In this document: piece after piece, positions 8,097-15,861 of the stretch
Layout: each line of letters starts with the position of its first letter
Numbering within the stretch: position 1 is the first letter of the stretch
Assembly (NCBI RefSeq): GCF_003287975.1
Contig: NZ_QMKQ01000008.1
Span: forward strand, 1-64,000
Direction: 5' to 3'
Length of the DNA: 64,000 bases
Source: Arthrobacter sp. AQ5-05
Lineage (GTDB): Bacteria; Actinomycetota; Actinomycetes; Actinomycetales; Micrococcaceae
Notes under the pieces: model-generated
Database searches by the model: none
What the model saw: the letters and a program-made list of their open reading frames with translations, nothing else
Told to the model about the DNA's origin: nothing
Made by a program: the position numbers and the translations under genes

Positions 8097-8734
8097 GGCC
8101 CGTCCGCCGTTTCCTTGCCGCGGCGCGCACGCAGCACCAGCGCACATGCCCCCAGCCAGATCAGCGTCGCCAGCCAGCGGGTGAACGGCTGCTGGAAGGC
8201 CGGCTCCACCAGGTCGGTCAGCGACGGATACGTGCTGGCCCCCTGCGGGTGGTAGTGGTCGCTGAAGAACATTCCAAGCTCCCAAGCGCACAGGTACAGG
8301 ACGACCAGCGACCAGGCCAGGGAGGTCCGCCGCACCGCCTTCCGGTGCGCGTGCTCCGGTGACGGCCGGTGCTCCGGCTGCCGCCACCCAAGCAACACCA
8401 TCACCGCACCCAGTGCCAGTAGCACGATCGCCAGCCAATTGCCCATCGGCACCATGGCCAAGGCCGTGCCCAGGAACACCACCGCCACCCAAATCCATGG
8501 ACCGGTCGCCGTCACCGCCGGCGACCGCCGCGGCCCGACCCGTTCGGGTTCCTTGCGCCCACGACGCTCCGAGAAGAGGATGGCAGCGGCGAGCGCCAGG
8601 TACGCGGCCCCGTCGATGGGTGCGCCACGGCCAAGGTGAAAGCCACCGGAAAGCACGAGGATGACCAACGAACCGGCCGTGCGCCTGCTCTGCAATGCGG
8701 CTCCAACGCTCTCGTCCCGCGATTCCTGCGCCAT
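8093..8734 (-). CDS. Hypothetical membrane protein, 213 aa
   Basis: I do not recognise a named family. Five or six hydrophobic segments are visible (for example AGSLVILVLSG, AAYLALAAAILF, WIWVAVVFLGTALAMV, WLAIVLLALGAVMVLLGW, SLAWSLVVLYLCAWELGMFF, LATLIWLGACALVL) joined by basic loops. FFSDHYHPQG follows the fifth segment and is probably outside the cell. The gene couples to the DUF6186-like gene by an ATGA overlap and diverges from a lipoprotein gene. Confidence 0.65.
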   Translation of the reverse strand: MAQESRDESVGAALQSRRTAGSLVILVLSGGFHLGRGAPIDGAAYLALAAAILFSERRGRKEPERVGPRRSPAVTATGPWIWVAVVFLGTALAMVPMGNWLAIVLLALGAVMVLLGWRQPEHRPSPEHAHRKAVRRTSLAWSLVVLYLCAWELGMFFSDHYHPQGASTYPSLTDLVEPAFQQPFTRWLATLIWLGACALVLRARRGKETADGP

Positions 8735-8878
8735 GCTCCCAGTCCATCACCGCGCTCCCGCAACAAACAGGGGCTTTGGGCCGCGGGCACTCGCGACACG
8801 TATGGGTAACTGTCAGTCCACTTGCGGTCGACGGTTACGACGATCCCAACCATCACCCACCTGCAGGGGAAAGCAGCA

Positions 8879-9433
8879 ATGATTCGATCGACGCAGACGG
8901 CCATCTTGTTCGCTGTCGGCGCCATGGCGCTCAGCGGCTGTGCGCTGCTTGGTGCCAGCGAAGCCCCGCGCGACGAGACCGGGAGCATTGACAAGAAAGC
9001 CAATGCCTATTCCATCCGGGTCGGCGACTGCATCAACGATCCCGGCGAAGGCGACGTCGACCGTGTCCCGGTGGTTCCCTGCTCGGAACCGCACGGGCTC
9101 GAGGTCTTTCATGAATTCGGCATCCAGACTGCAGGCTTCCCCGAGACTCAAGAGGCCATGGACGAGCTGACGTTTGATCAGTGCGACCCCGCGTTCAGGA
9201 CGCTTGCGGGGCGTTCATACGAGGAATCCCGTCTGAACTACACGTCGATGCAGCCCACCAAGAGCAGTTGGTTCGACGGCGACAGGCTCGTCCATTGCAT
9301 GCTCACCGATCCCGAGAGCCCCAAACTCACGGGCTCATTGGCAGGCGCCAACCAATGGCCCCGGCTACGACGCCTTCGTTGCCTGCCGGAAGACTCCCCC
9401 GCCCCACTGGACCCCGCTGCGCATGAGCCATAG
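8879..9433 (+). CDS. Lipoprotein with septum-formation-type domain
   Basis: A 184-aa exported lipoprotein. The signal peptide ends in the lipobox LSGC (Cys 20). The following domain with VGDCIND, VPCSEPHGLEVFHEF and the paired cysteines FDQC and VHCML is like the septum-formation domain found in actinobacterial lipoproteins and serine/threonine kinases; its exact role is not settled. Start at 8879 follows AGGGGAAAG. The last 25 residues (arginine- and proline-rich) do not look like the domain and lie over the end of the convergent gene, so the original stop may have been lost. Confidence 0.75.
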   Translation: MIRSTQTAILFAVGAMALSGCALLGASEAPRDETGSIDKKANAYSIRVGDCINDPGEGDVDRVPVVPCSEPHGLEVFHEFGIQTAGFPETQEAMDELTFDQCDPAFRTLAGRSYEESRLNYTSMQPTKSSWFDGDRLVHCMLTDPESPKLTGSLAGANQWPRLRRLRCLPEDSPAPLDPAAHEP

Positions 9434-9775
9434 TTCGCACGGCTTGATGGTCCCCAGCCGGACCTTGTGGCACTGCGGAATGTAGGTGTCGGCGGGGCTT
9501 CCGTCCTCCGCGTGCGGCCAGAGTTCGTCGTTGATGCGGAACACGTTGGCCAGGACCTCGCAGTCGCAGTAGCCGCCGAGTTCCGGGAACTTTCGTTCCA
9601 TCGCCGTGGCCCGGGGTGCACGCAGGTCCCGGTACGTCGTGCACCATTTCAACCCGTTGCACCCGTGGTCGAGCATGCGATTGACGTAGCAGGCCAGGCA
9701 TTCGTATCGCGGCGGCAGCAACCTCTTGACGACCTTGAGTGCGTCTTCAAGTTCCGTGACCGTGTATTGCTCCAT
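9365..9775 (-). CDS. DUF2695 family protein
   Basis: A 136-aa protein. GYCDCEVLANVF near residue 70 is the hallmark of DUF2695, a small family of unknown function. The N-terminus has a CLACYVNRML motif and a second cysteine pair (HGCNGLKWC), so several cysteines might bind metal, though this is not shown. The start has AAGGAG eight bases upstream. Its 3' end overlaps the 3' end of the convergent lipoprotein gene by 69 bp. Confidence 0.75.
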   Translation of the reverse strand: MEQYTVTELEDALKVVKRLLPPRYECLACYVNRMLDHGCNGLKWCTTYRDLRAPRATAMERKFPELGGYCDCEVLANVFRINDELWPHAEDGSPADTYIPQCHKVRLGTIKPCELWLMRSGVQWGGGVFRQATKAS

Positions 9776-9917
9776 GGTGGACTCCTTGGATCTGTGGAGT
9801 CTTCAGCATGGGCATTGGATGCTGCCGCCGCGCCGGCATGCGCCCCGGCTGTGTACAAGCGGAGCCGCCTGGGGCCGGGCAAGGCTGTGCGGAGAGGAGG
9901 CATTTCGCCGCAGGGAG

Positions 9918-11123
9918 TCAGGCGTTGGCCTGGAACCGCACGATTCGCTCGATGGCAGCGGTGACTGCGTCGTATCCGGCGGCGAAGCTCAGGCGCACGT
10001 GGCTGTGCCCATTGACCCGGTCAAAGTCGTTGCCTGGGACGATCGCCACGCCCTCGACTTCGAGCAACGCTGCGCAATAGGCAGCAGCATTCGCGTGGGA
10101 TCCAAGCTTTTCGCCCAAATCCGCGTACAGGTAGAAGGCTCCGTCGGCCGGAGCGCATTCGCCCCACCCCAGGCGCTCGATGGAATCCAGGACCGCGGCG
10201 CGGGTTCGGGCGAACTCGGCCACCCGGGCCTCGGCCTCGGCGTAGGACGCTTCGGTGAAGGCCTCCAGTGCGGCGTATTGGGCCGGGGCCGGAGGGCAGA
10301 GCGCCACGTTGCCGGCCAATGCGTCAACGGTGGCCAGCATGTCATCGGGCACCAGCGCCCAGCCCAGGCGCCAGCCGGTCATGCCCCAGTACTTGGAAAA
10401 GCTCGAGATCACGACGGTGTCGGTGTCCATTTCCCAGGCACTGACCGAACGGCGGGCCTCGCTGCCCGGCTCCGGGTAGTCGATGCCGTGGTAGATCTCG
10501 TCGCTGATCAACCGGACCCCGCGATCCTTGCACCAATCGGTGAGGGCAGAAAGCTCGTCCCCGGAGACCATGGTGCCCGTCGGGTTCGCCGGCGAGGCCA
10601 GCATCAGGCCATCGAGTTGCCCATGCTGCTGCCACGCCGCTTCAAGCAGTTCCACAGTGGGCTGGTAGCGGGAGTCCTGCCCGGCATCGAGCTCGATGAC
10701 GTCGATGCCCAGTGTGCGCAGGATATTGGCGTAGGCGGGGTAGCCGGGACGCGCCAACGCGACCCTGTCGCCGGCATTGAAGGCGGACAGGAACATCAGC
10801 AGGAAGGCGCCGGAACTGCCGGTGGTGACCGCAACGTTGTCCGCCGAAACCTCAATGTCGTACCAACGTTTGTAGTGCTTGGCGATCGCTTCGCGCAGGT
10901 CCCTGATACCCAGGGTCGGGGTGTAGGTCATGGGGGTCCCGGCGGTGTGGATCTGCGCGGCGCGCTGCGAAACGGCGCTCGGCGCGCCATCACCCGGCTC
11001 GCCTGCGCACAGGGAAATGACATCACGGTCTTCGGCCCGCAACTGGGCTACCCGATCCAGGATATTCATGACCTCAAACGCCGGAACCTTGGCCCGGTCC
11101 GCGACCTTCAAACTGCGCTGCAA
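9918..11123 (-). CDS. Class I PLP aminotransferase (aspartate aminotransferase-like)
   Basis: A 401-aa fold-type-I aminotransferase with all expected landmarks: GEPGDGAPS near the N-terminus, YTPTLGIRDLREAIA, the Asn-Pro-Thr-Gly of ASPANPTGT, the Asp-Glu of LISDEIYHGI, the Schiff-base lysine in SSFSKYWGMTGWRLGW and the substrate arginine in HVRLSF. It likely transfers amino groups between amino acids and 2-oxo acids. The start ATG 11123 aligns with the usual N-terminus. It is downstream of trxA on the same strand but separated by a terminator. Confidence 0.88.
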   Translation of the reverse strand: MQRSLKVADRAKVPAFEVMNILDRVAQLRAEDRDVISLCAGEPGDGAPSAVSQRAAQIHTAGTPMTYTPTLGIRDLREAIAKHYKRWYDIEVSADNVAVTTGSSGAFLLMFLSAFNAGDRVALARPGYPAYANILRTLGIDVIELDAGQDSRYQPTVELLEAAWQQHGQLDGLMLASPANPTGTMVSGDELSALTDWCKDRGVRLISDEIYHGIDYPEPGSEARRSVSAWEMDTDTVVISSFSKYWGMTGWRLGWALVPDDMLATVDALAGNVALCPPAPAQYAALEAFTEASYAEAEARVAEFARTRAAVLDSIERLGWGECAPADGAFYLYADLGEKLGSHANAAAYCAALLEVEGVAIVPGNDFDRVNGHSHVRLSFAAGYDAVTAAIERIVRFQANA

Positions 11124-11192
11124 TCTTCCTCCAGTGAACTTGTGCCTTCTTGCACTCCCCCAAGGGTGTCACAAGCAGCACCGGGACAGACC

Positions 11193-11229
11193 GAAGACCC
11201 CACCGGCAACGCATGCGAGTGGGGCCTTC
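11193..11229 (-). terminator. trxA terminator
   Basis: GAAG-A-CCCCAC (11193-11203) pairs with GTGGGG-C-CTTC (11219-11229), 10 pairs with one A/C mismatch and a 15-nt loop, just past the trxA stop. Confidence 0.5.
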
Positions 11230-11250
11230 GAATCTTGGTCGCGCCGGTGT

Positions 11251-11616
11251 TTACACCTGCGCTCCGGCTGCGATGTCCTTCTTGACCGCTTCCATGTCCA
11301 GTCCCTGGACCTGGCCGATCAGGTTCTCAAGGGCCTCTGCAGGCAGTGCGCCGGGCTGGGAGAACACGAGGATCCCGTCGCGGAACGCCATCAGCGTCGG
11401 GATGGAGGTGATGTTTGCTGCTGCCGCCAACTGCTGCTCGGCTTCGGTGTCGATCTTGCCGAAGGTGATGTCGGGGTACTTCTCGGAAGCCGCTTCGAAG
11501 ACCGGGGCGAAGTTGCGACAGGGACCGCACCACGCGGCCCAGAAGTCCACCAAGACCGTACCGCTGCCGGCGATGGTGGATTCAAAGTTTGCTGCGGTGA
11601 GTTCTACGGAAGCCAT
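11251..11616 (-). CDS. trxA: Thioredoxin
   Basis: A 121-aa thioredoxin with the catalytic WCGPC at about residues 30-34, the buried Asp of VLVDFWA and the cis-proline of SIPTLMAF. It reduces protein disulfides in the cytoplasm with electrons from thioredoxin reductase. The C-terminus is about 12 residues longer than a minimal thioredoxin. The start has GAAGGGAAGAA upstream. It diverges from a 38-residue Cys-rich gene, and the 130-bp region between them has two dyads that look like operators, so it may be a specialised, metal- or sulfur-responsive thioredoxin. Confidence 0.92.
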   Translation of the reverse strand: MASVELTAANFESTIAGSGTVLVDFWAAWCGPCRNFAPVFEAASEKYPDITFGKIDTEAEQQLAAAANITSIPTLMAFRDGILVFSQPGALPAEALENLIGQVQGLDMEAVKKDIAAGAQV

Positions 11617-11654
11617 GTGTGCTTCTTCCCTTCGAGAGGTTGCATCTGTCGCGG

Positions 11655-11701
11655 ATAGATTGGTCTATCGCAAATGGCATAACCATACCCGCAGGGGTAT
11701 T
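11655..11701. promoter_or_regulatory. Two operator-like dyads between trxA and the Cys-rich gene
   Basis: GATAGA-TTGG-TCTATC (11655-11670) and ATACCC-GCAG-GGGTAT (11686-11701) are perfect 6-bp inverted repeats with 4-nt centres. The second resembles the GC-centred operators of CsoR-type copper or persulfide sensors. Both lie where the two divergent promoters must be. Confidence 0.55.
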
Positions 11702-11745
11702 ATTCCTAGGAGTTCGTAGAAGCTTAATTCTCAAGGAGACACCAC

Positions 11746-11862
11746 ATGTGCAAGAAGATCACCTGCGTAGCCTGCGCCAAGCCGACTTGGGAAGGCTGCG
11801 GCGAGCACATCGAGGAAGCACTCGGTGATGTAGCCATGGCAGATCGCTGCACCTGCAAGTAA
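11746..11862 (+). CDS. Cys-rich small protein, 38 aa
   Basis: The frame encodes a 38-residue protein starting MCKKITCVAC, with six cysteines (MC, TC, AC, GC and the C-terminal RCTCK). A strong AAGGAG sits eight bases before ATG 11746. Short proteins with the pattern C-K-K/R-x-T-C-x-x-C and W-x-G-C-G-x-H are common in actinobacteria, often annotated only as hypothetical. The cysteine spacing suggests binding of zinc or copper, which is inference. Its divergent pairing with trxA and the CsoR-like dyad support a role in metal or thiol balance. Confidence 0.75.
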   Translation: MCKKITCVACAKPTWEGCGEHIEEALGDVAMADRCTCK

Positions 11863-11911
11863 TCACTGGTTTCGAGGGGATTGGCCCTGCCATTACCGGG
11901 CCTTCCCTTCC

Positions 11912-11924
11912 CCCCATTATGGGG
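11912..11924. terminator. Short hairpin between convergent stops
   Basis: CCCCAT-T-ATGGGG is a perfect 6-bp dyad between the Cys-rich gene and the end of the exported-protein operon. The loop of one base is too tight for a good RNA hairpin, so this is weak. Confidence 0.3.
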
Positions 11925-11933
11925 CGATACTGC

Positions 11934-12467
11934 TTAGACACATTTGTAACCAGTCAGTAATACGAGCAAGTATGTAGGTGCAATTCTGGCAAGCTGTTGG
12001 GGAGCATCCGACGCTTGCCACACAGTTCCCGGGGCTCCTGTGAAAGTGTGAATTGCCTGTACTCTGACGTTGAAGTGCTTTCCTCCCCCAAGCAGCCCTG
12101 AAATGATGCTTGGGAGAAGCCCGATCGAAAGATTGATGTGGGTTTCCAACAGGTCAGAAGATAAGATTTTCTCCACTCTTCCATCAGGGGAGACCGCCGA
12201 AACTCGGTATGTGACCTCCGCGTCAGGGAATGTCCCAACCGGATTCCAGGATATTTGAACCGCAGGTCCTCCTAGAAGACCATTGGGTATCGGTGCGCAA
12301 TTCACTGTCGTTCCCGTGATCGACGCTGCCCCAAGTTCGGCTGTTCCCGATTGTGAAGCCGTCCACCCAGCACTCGTCTCCCCGACCAAATGCGGAACAA
12401 CCGTCGCGGCCAACAGCAAGGTACCCGCGCCCAGCGCAGCGCCGCGCAGCAACCACGATCGTTTCAT
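11934..12467 (-). CDS. Exported protein of the SipW operon (third cargo), 177 aa
   Basis: The N-terminus MKRSWLLRGAALGAG... is a signal peptide followed by SAGWTASQSGTAELG, the W-x-x-S pattern also seen in the two other cargo proteins. The mature part is beta-rich (a fibronectin-like stretch WNPVGTFPDAEVTYRVSAVSPDG) with a hydrophobic glycine-rich insert IISGLLGGG. It has exactly two cysteines, one near residue 58 and one next to the last residue (YKCV), a likely disulfide. ATG 12467 overlaps the sipW stop (ATGA). Function unknown; surface fibre or matrix protein is a guess from the operon. Confidence 0.7.
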   Translation of the reverse strand: MKRSWLLRGAALGAGTLLLAATVVPHLVGETSAGWTASQSGTAELGAASITGTTVNCAPIPNGLLGGPAVQISWNPVGTFPDAEVTYRVSAVSPDGRVEKILSSDLLETHINLSIGLLPSIISGLLGGGKHFNVRVQAIHTFTGAPGTVWQASDAPQQLARIAPTYLLVLLTGYKCV

Positions 12468-13081
12468 CCTTTGGTTCCCGTTCTTTGGCTCCTCGGCCAA
12501 AACGCCCAAGTCACCAGACCCGCTGCGCCGAGCGTCATGCCACCGAGCACCCACGGTGAACCCAGCGAGACAATGACGGTGGCAAGATCCGGTAGGTGTC
12601 CCATGGTCTGACGTACCTCAACTACGTCGTAGGGCAACGGGTCAGGCTGCACATTGGCATCGCCCTTCATCTCAACGCGCCATTGGCCGTTGTCAATGGG
12701 TTCCACCGAAATGACCCGGTGTGTCACGGGCAGGTCTCCCGGACGATCCACTGTGATGATGTCCCCTGACTTCACCTCGGACGCGGAAATCTCCTGCATC
12801 AGGGCAACCGAACCAGCTGGAATCGTCGGTGACATTGATCCTGTCTTGAACATGATCAGTGAGACGTTGAATATCTGAGCTGCGATCACCAGCGCAATGC
12901 AGATTAACCCGGCGATGGCTGCCGTCCAAAGGAAGGCATCACCTATCAGCCGCAGGGTGCGCTTCGGGCCCCGTATTTGAGGGCCGGGATGGCCCATGTC
13001 GCGATGTCGCCTAAGCAAGGGGGGTCGCGGTCGTTCCATATCCGCTTTCCTTTCCGTGCCGGAGACCCGTGGTTCGCTCAT
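12464..13081 (-). CDS. sipW: Signal peptidase I, SipW/archaeal (Ser-His) type
   Basis: A 205-aa membrane protease of family S26B. A transmembrane segment (about 45-70) precedes the catalytic serine in TGSMSPTIPAGS; the second residue is His in VTHRV, where the usual bacterial enzyme has Lys, and GDAN follows. A second membrane helix lies near the C-terminus. It should remove signal peptides on the outer side of the membrane, and its position inside the cargo operon suggests it serves those proteins. Start 13081 overlaps the upstream stop (ATGA), but an internal ATG after a 14-residue polar stretch is possible. Confidence 0.88.
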   Translation of the reverse strand: MSEPRVSGTERKADMERPRPPLLRRHRDMGHPGPQIRGPKRTLRLIGDAFLWTAAIAGLICIALVIAAQIFNVSLIMFKTGSMSPTIPAGSVALMQEISASEVKSGDIITVDRPGDLPVTHRVISVEPIDNGQWRVEMKGDANVQPDPLPYDVVEVRQTMGHLPDLATVIVSLGSPWVLGGMTLGAAGLVTWAFWPRSQRTGTKG

Positions 13082-13671
13082 GTGTTTGTTCCCGTGAATG
13101 TCCAGACCAAGCTGGCAGTCGTTCCTTGCACCGCGCTCGGCGCGTCTGGCGACATCCGCACTTCAAGGCAATAGCGCACAGCAGTCGTTCCACCGGCCGG
13201 AACCGTTTGGTCAGCAACCAATGGTTTTTCCGCCACAGACTGGAACGTCGCCTCTGCCAGGGCTGAAGCATTGCAGGTGGATCCCCTTGGGATGACTTTG
13301 AACCTGGATTCAAGGACAGCGATCATCGCTTCGTCGCTTTTCGCATCCGTGGCTACTGGCCCAAGAACCACGGTTCCGCCGACACTCGATTCCGCGGTCG
13401 TGCGTACGTCAAGGTGCCCGAACCCGGAGGCCCCGGGTGTCAGGCCCGCAGTGCCAGCGACAAGCTTGGCAGGGTCCGCGGCCGGATGGCTCTGCCAGTC
13501 CGTGCCTTCGGTTTTGCTTTCCAACGCGAAGATGCCCGCTGTGAAAGTTGCCGTGGCATGCTGGGAGTCGGTCCAAGCGGCCAGGGTAGTCGCAGCACCG
13601 ATTCCCAGCACCAGCCCCCCAGCCAGTACAGCGGCGATCTTGCGGCTGGTATCCGCCTTCACTCTCGCCAT
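13078..13671 (-). CDS. SipW-dependent exported protein (second cargo), 197 aa
   Basis: The N-terminus carries a basic start, a hydrophobic core ending LAGGLVLGIGAATTLAAW and then TDSQHATATFTAG, the pattern of alternate-signal (SipW-type) exported proteins related to TasA. The mature part is beta-rich with two cysteines (STCNAS and RYCLEV), a predicted single disulfide. It starts three bases after the first cargo gene and overlaps sipW. It resembles the first cargo protein in layout, so the pair may come from an old duplication. Probable secreted or surface fibre component. Confidence 0.8.
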   Translation of the reverse strand: MARVKADTSRKIAAVLAGGLVLGIGAATTLAAWTDSQHATATFTAGIFALESKTEGTDWQSHPAADPAKLVAGTAGLTPGASGFGHLDVRTTAESSVGGTVVLGPVATDAKSDEAMIAVLESRFKVIPRGSTCNASALAEATFQSVAEKPLVADQTVPAGGTTAVRYCLEVRMSPDAPSAVQGTTASLVWTFTGTNT

Positions 13672-13674
13672 CGG

Positions 13675-14262
13675 CTAGGACTTTTGGGTCGCGACAATTT
13701 TCCACACAGCGGTCGATGCGCCATTCTGGGCAATTTCTTCGCCCGCGGTGACTTCGAAGCACAGGTTCACGGTCTCGCCAGCTGTGTCAGCGGCACCCTT
13801 GAGCAGATCCGCGGTGGCGGACCCGGACCCTCCGACCAAGGCCGTAGGCCCAACGAGCTCCAGGACCGCTTCGCCGGCGCACTCTGCGGTTGACGAGGTG
13901 TAGACACGCTGCCTCAGACCCTCAACGGGGTCACCCACAGCGGTATCAATGACGGCCGATCCGTCAAATGTCGTGGCTGAGTCCAGGCGGATCGCGAACC
14001 CTGCGCTGACGGTGTCGCCGGGTCCGATATTTGAAGCGTCGAGGCTGAAATCTAGGCTGGCAGCATCGCCTTCCGACGCGTGATGGCCGAAGCTGACTTC
14101 CCCGGGGGTCTTGCCCTCCAGAACAAAGGCACCGGTCGCGAACGAACCGGTGGCAAATTCAGAACTGTTCCATGCCGCCATCGTCAACACAGCCCCGACC
14201 CCGAGCACCAGCCCTCCGGCTAGCACTGCGCGTACCTTGCGTTTCTTTTCCTGCTGAGCCAT
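13675..14262 (-). CDS. SipW-dependent exported protein (first cargo), 195 aa
   Basis: First gene of the operon. ATG 14262 is preceded by AAGGGGGAG. The signal region reads RKVRAVLAGGLVLGVGAVLTMAAWNSSEFATG, in pieces nearly the same as the next protein, with the W-N/T-x-S motif after the hydrophobic core. The mature domain has repeated beta-strand patterns and two cysteines (AECAGE, NLCFEV), giving one expected disulfide. The N-terminus and the neighbouring signal peptidase support assignment to the alternate signal-mediated exported proteins. Its job is unknown. Confidence 0.8.
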   Translation of the reverse strand: MAQQEKKRKVRAVLAGGLVLGVGAVLTMAAWNSSEFATGSFATGAFVLEGKTPGEVSFGHHASEGDAASLDFSLDASNIGPGDTVSAGFAIRLDSATTFDGSAVIDTAVGDPVEGLRQRVYTSSTAECAGEAVLELVGPTALVGGSGSATADLLKGAADTAGETVNLCFEVTAGEEIAQNGASTAVWKIVATQKS

Positions 14263-14325
14263 TGCTCCCCCTTGCCAGAATTCTGCGGCGCATCCAGAAA
14301 TCCCCACCGGATCGCCATCGCCGAA

Positions 14326-14357
14326 GCGTCAGGAATTGATGAACCAATTTCTGACGC
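14326..14357. repeat. Inverted repeat upstream of the SipW operon
   Basis: GCGTCAGGAATT (14326-14337) and AATTTCTGACGC (14346-14357) are 12-bp arms with one mismatch and an 8-nt centre, 64 bases before the first cargo start. Operator, or shared terminator; no gene lies between 14263 and 14499. Confidence 0.5.
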
Positions 14358-14499
14358 TAACAGTGAACTCACCGCTAAACAGCACGCCACTAGGGTTTCG
14401 GCCAAGAGGTGGCCAATGGCCAAGGATGTCTGGACGGCCCGCGCTGACTTCTGGCTTGCCGGCTAGGCAAATCCTTCGGGCGGAAGACACATGGCCATG

Positions 14500-15330
14500 T
14501 CAATCGGCTACATTTCCATCGAGCCGGCGCAAGTAGTAGCGCATGGGAAAGTGCCGGATGACCCGCGGCAGGATGCGCATGGAGATCCTCGCGCAACGCA
14601 GCACCATGTTCATTCGACGTTGTTGGCGGGGACCGAAATCGAATCCATACATGGAGCGGACCTGCTCGGGCAGCAGCCCGATGGTCATCAGGCGCGCCAG
14701 CGGCATCGCTGCACGGATCCATAGGGGCGCATGCTTGGCGGCCAGCAGCTCGTGGGCGACGGCACGCACCGGTTCCCCCACCTGCAGATGGTCACGGGCC
14801 CGTTCCCAGCAAGCCGAGAAGTCCGCCCGCGTGGCCGGCCACAGATGTGCGGGCATGCCCAGCTCGGTCCCCAGTTGCGCATACTCGCGGTACAGCGCCT
14901 CGGCCGTGTCGTCGTCAAGCGGAGGGAACACCGCGTTCTGGATCTGCATCGCGGAGTCGTAGAGCGTGGCGGCAACCCACAACTGGAGCTTCGGGTCACG
15001 CGCCGAATACGCCGGATGCGATCCATCCTTCGCCGCCGGCGCCTTGACCTGCGCGTGGGCGGCGTGCACGATCTCCCGCACCTTGGCGCGGTGCGCGTCG
15101 GTGCCGTTGCTCAGTGCGTAGATGTAGGTCAGTGTGCCGTTGAGGCGGCCGAGCGGGTTGGCTGCGAAGTTCGAGTGCCTGGCCACGCCGTGGCCAACCC
15201 CCGGCATCGCCAGCTGCATGAGGACTGCGCGCCCGCCACCGAGCAGGTAGACACCTTCGGGGGCAAAGCGCGCGAGCACCGACTCGGGGCGCGTTTGTGC
15301 ACTTCCCGAATCCTTCGTACCCGCTGCCAT
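14500..15330 (-). CDS. MpaB/DUF2236 family oxygenase-like protein
   Basis: A 276-aa helical protein of the MpaB (DUF2236) family, whose studied members bind heme b, such as latex-clearing protein. Landmarks are the early EGVYLLGGGRAVLMQLAMPGVGHGV (in parts), FAANPLGRLNGTL, the SARDPKLQLWV block and the C-terminal LPRVIRHFPMRYYLRRL. Relatives usually have His in LWVHATL, while here the text is LWVAATL, so heme binding may differ. It follows the CMD-like gene by seven bases. Confidence 0.8.
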   Translation of the reverse strand: MAAGTKDSGSAQTRPESVLARFAPEGVYLLGGGRAVLMQLAMPGVGHGVARHSNFAANPLGRLNGTLTYIYALSNGTDAHRAKVREIVHAAHAQVKAPAAKDGSHPAYSARDPKLQLWVAATLYDSAMQIQNAVFPPLDDDTAEALYREYAQLGTELGMPAHLWPATRADFSACWERARDHLQVGEPVRAVAHELLAAKHAPLWIRAAMPLARLMTIGLLPEQVRSMYGFDFGPRQQRRMNMVLRCARISMRILPRVIRHFPMRYYLRRLDGNVAD

Positions 15331-15337
15331 GGTGCAG

Positions 15338-15817
15338 CTACTTCTTGCTCGGACGCACCGGGTGCTGGGACAGGATGGAGACGCGGTTGAAGGCGTTCAT
15401 GGCGATCGCTGCCCACTGGATCGCGGAGAACTGCGCGTCGTCCAACACCAACCGGGATGCGGCGAGCTCGGCGATCCTCGTCTCGGAATCCGGCAACGTG
15501 GTGGTCGCCTCGGCGACCGAGAGCGCCGCGGATTCCAGGTCGTCGAAGAGCGAGGTCTCGCGCCAGGTGGAGAGCACCGCCAGGCGCTGGGTGGTTTCGC
15601 CGGCCTCGAGCGCCATCCGCGAGTGCATGTCGAGGCAGAACGAGCAGCCGTTGATCTGGGAGATGCGCACATTGAGCAACTCAATGAGCCCGGTGCCCAG
15701 CCCGGCAGCCTCGGCGGCTTCCTTCACCTTGAGCGAGAGCCCGTTCAGGGCCTTCCAGCTCGCGGTGTCGGATTTGTCCAGAAAGAACGGTGCTGCCAAT
15801 GACACTTGTCGACTCAT
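15338..15817 (-). CDS. Carboxymuconolactone decarboxylase family (AhpD-like) protein
   Basis: A 159-aa helical protein of the AhpD/CMD family. The redox pair CSFC within NGCSFCLDMHS at about residues 57-60 and the following His match the alkylhydroperoxidase-D active site, so it probably reduces peroxides or acts as a thiol redox partner rather than as a decarboxylase. Start ATG 15817 fits the domain edge. It lies between rlmN and the MpaB-like gene, all on the minus strand and close together, so they may share a transcript. Confidence 0.85.
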   Translation of the reverse strand: MSRQVSLAAPFFLDKSDTASWKALNGLSLKVKEAAEAAGLGTGLIELLNVRISQINGCSFCLDMHSRMALEAGETTQRLAVLSTWRETSLFDDLESAALSVAEATTTLPDSETRIAELAASRLVLDDAQFSAIQWAAIAMNAFNRVSILSQHPVRPSKK

Positions 15818-15861
15818 TTCATCAAGGGCGCGAGCCGCGCCGAAAGGTGGTTCCTGCCAGC

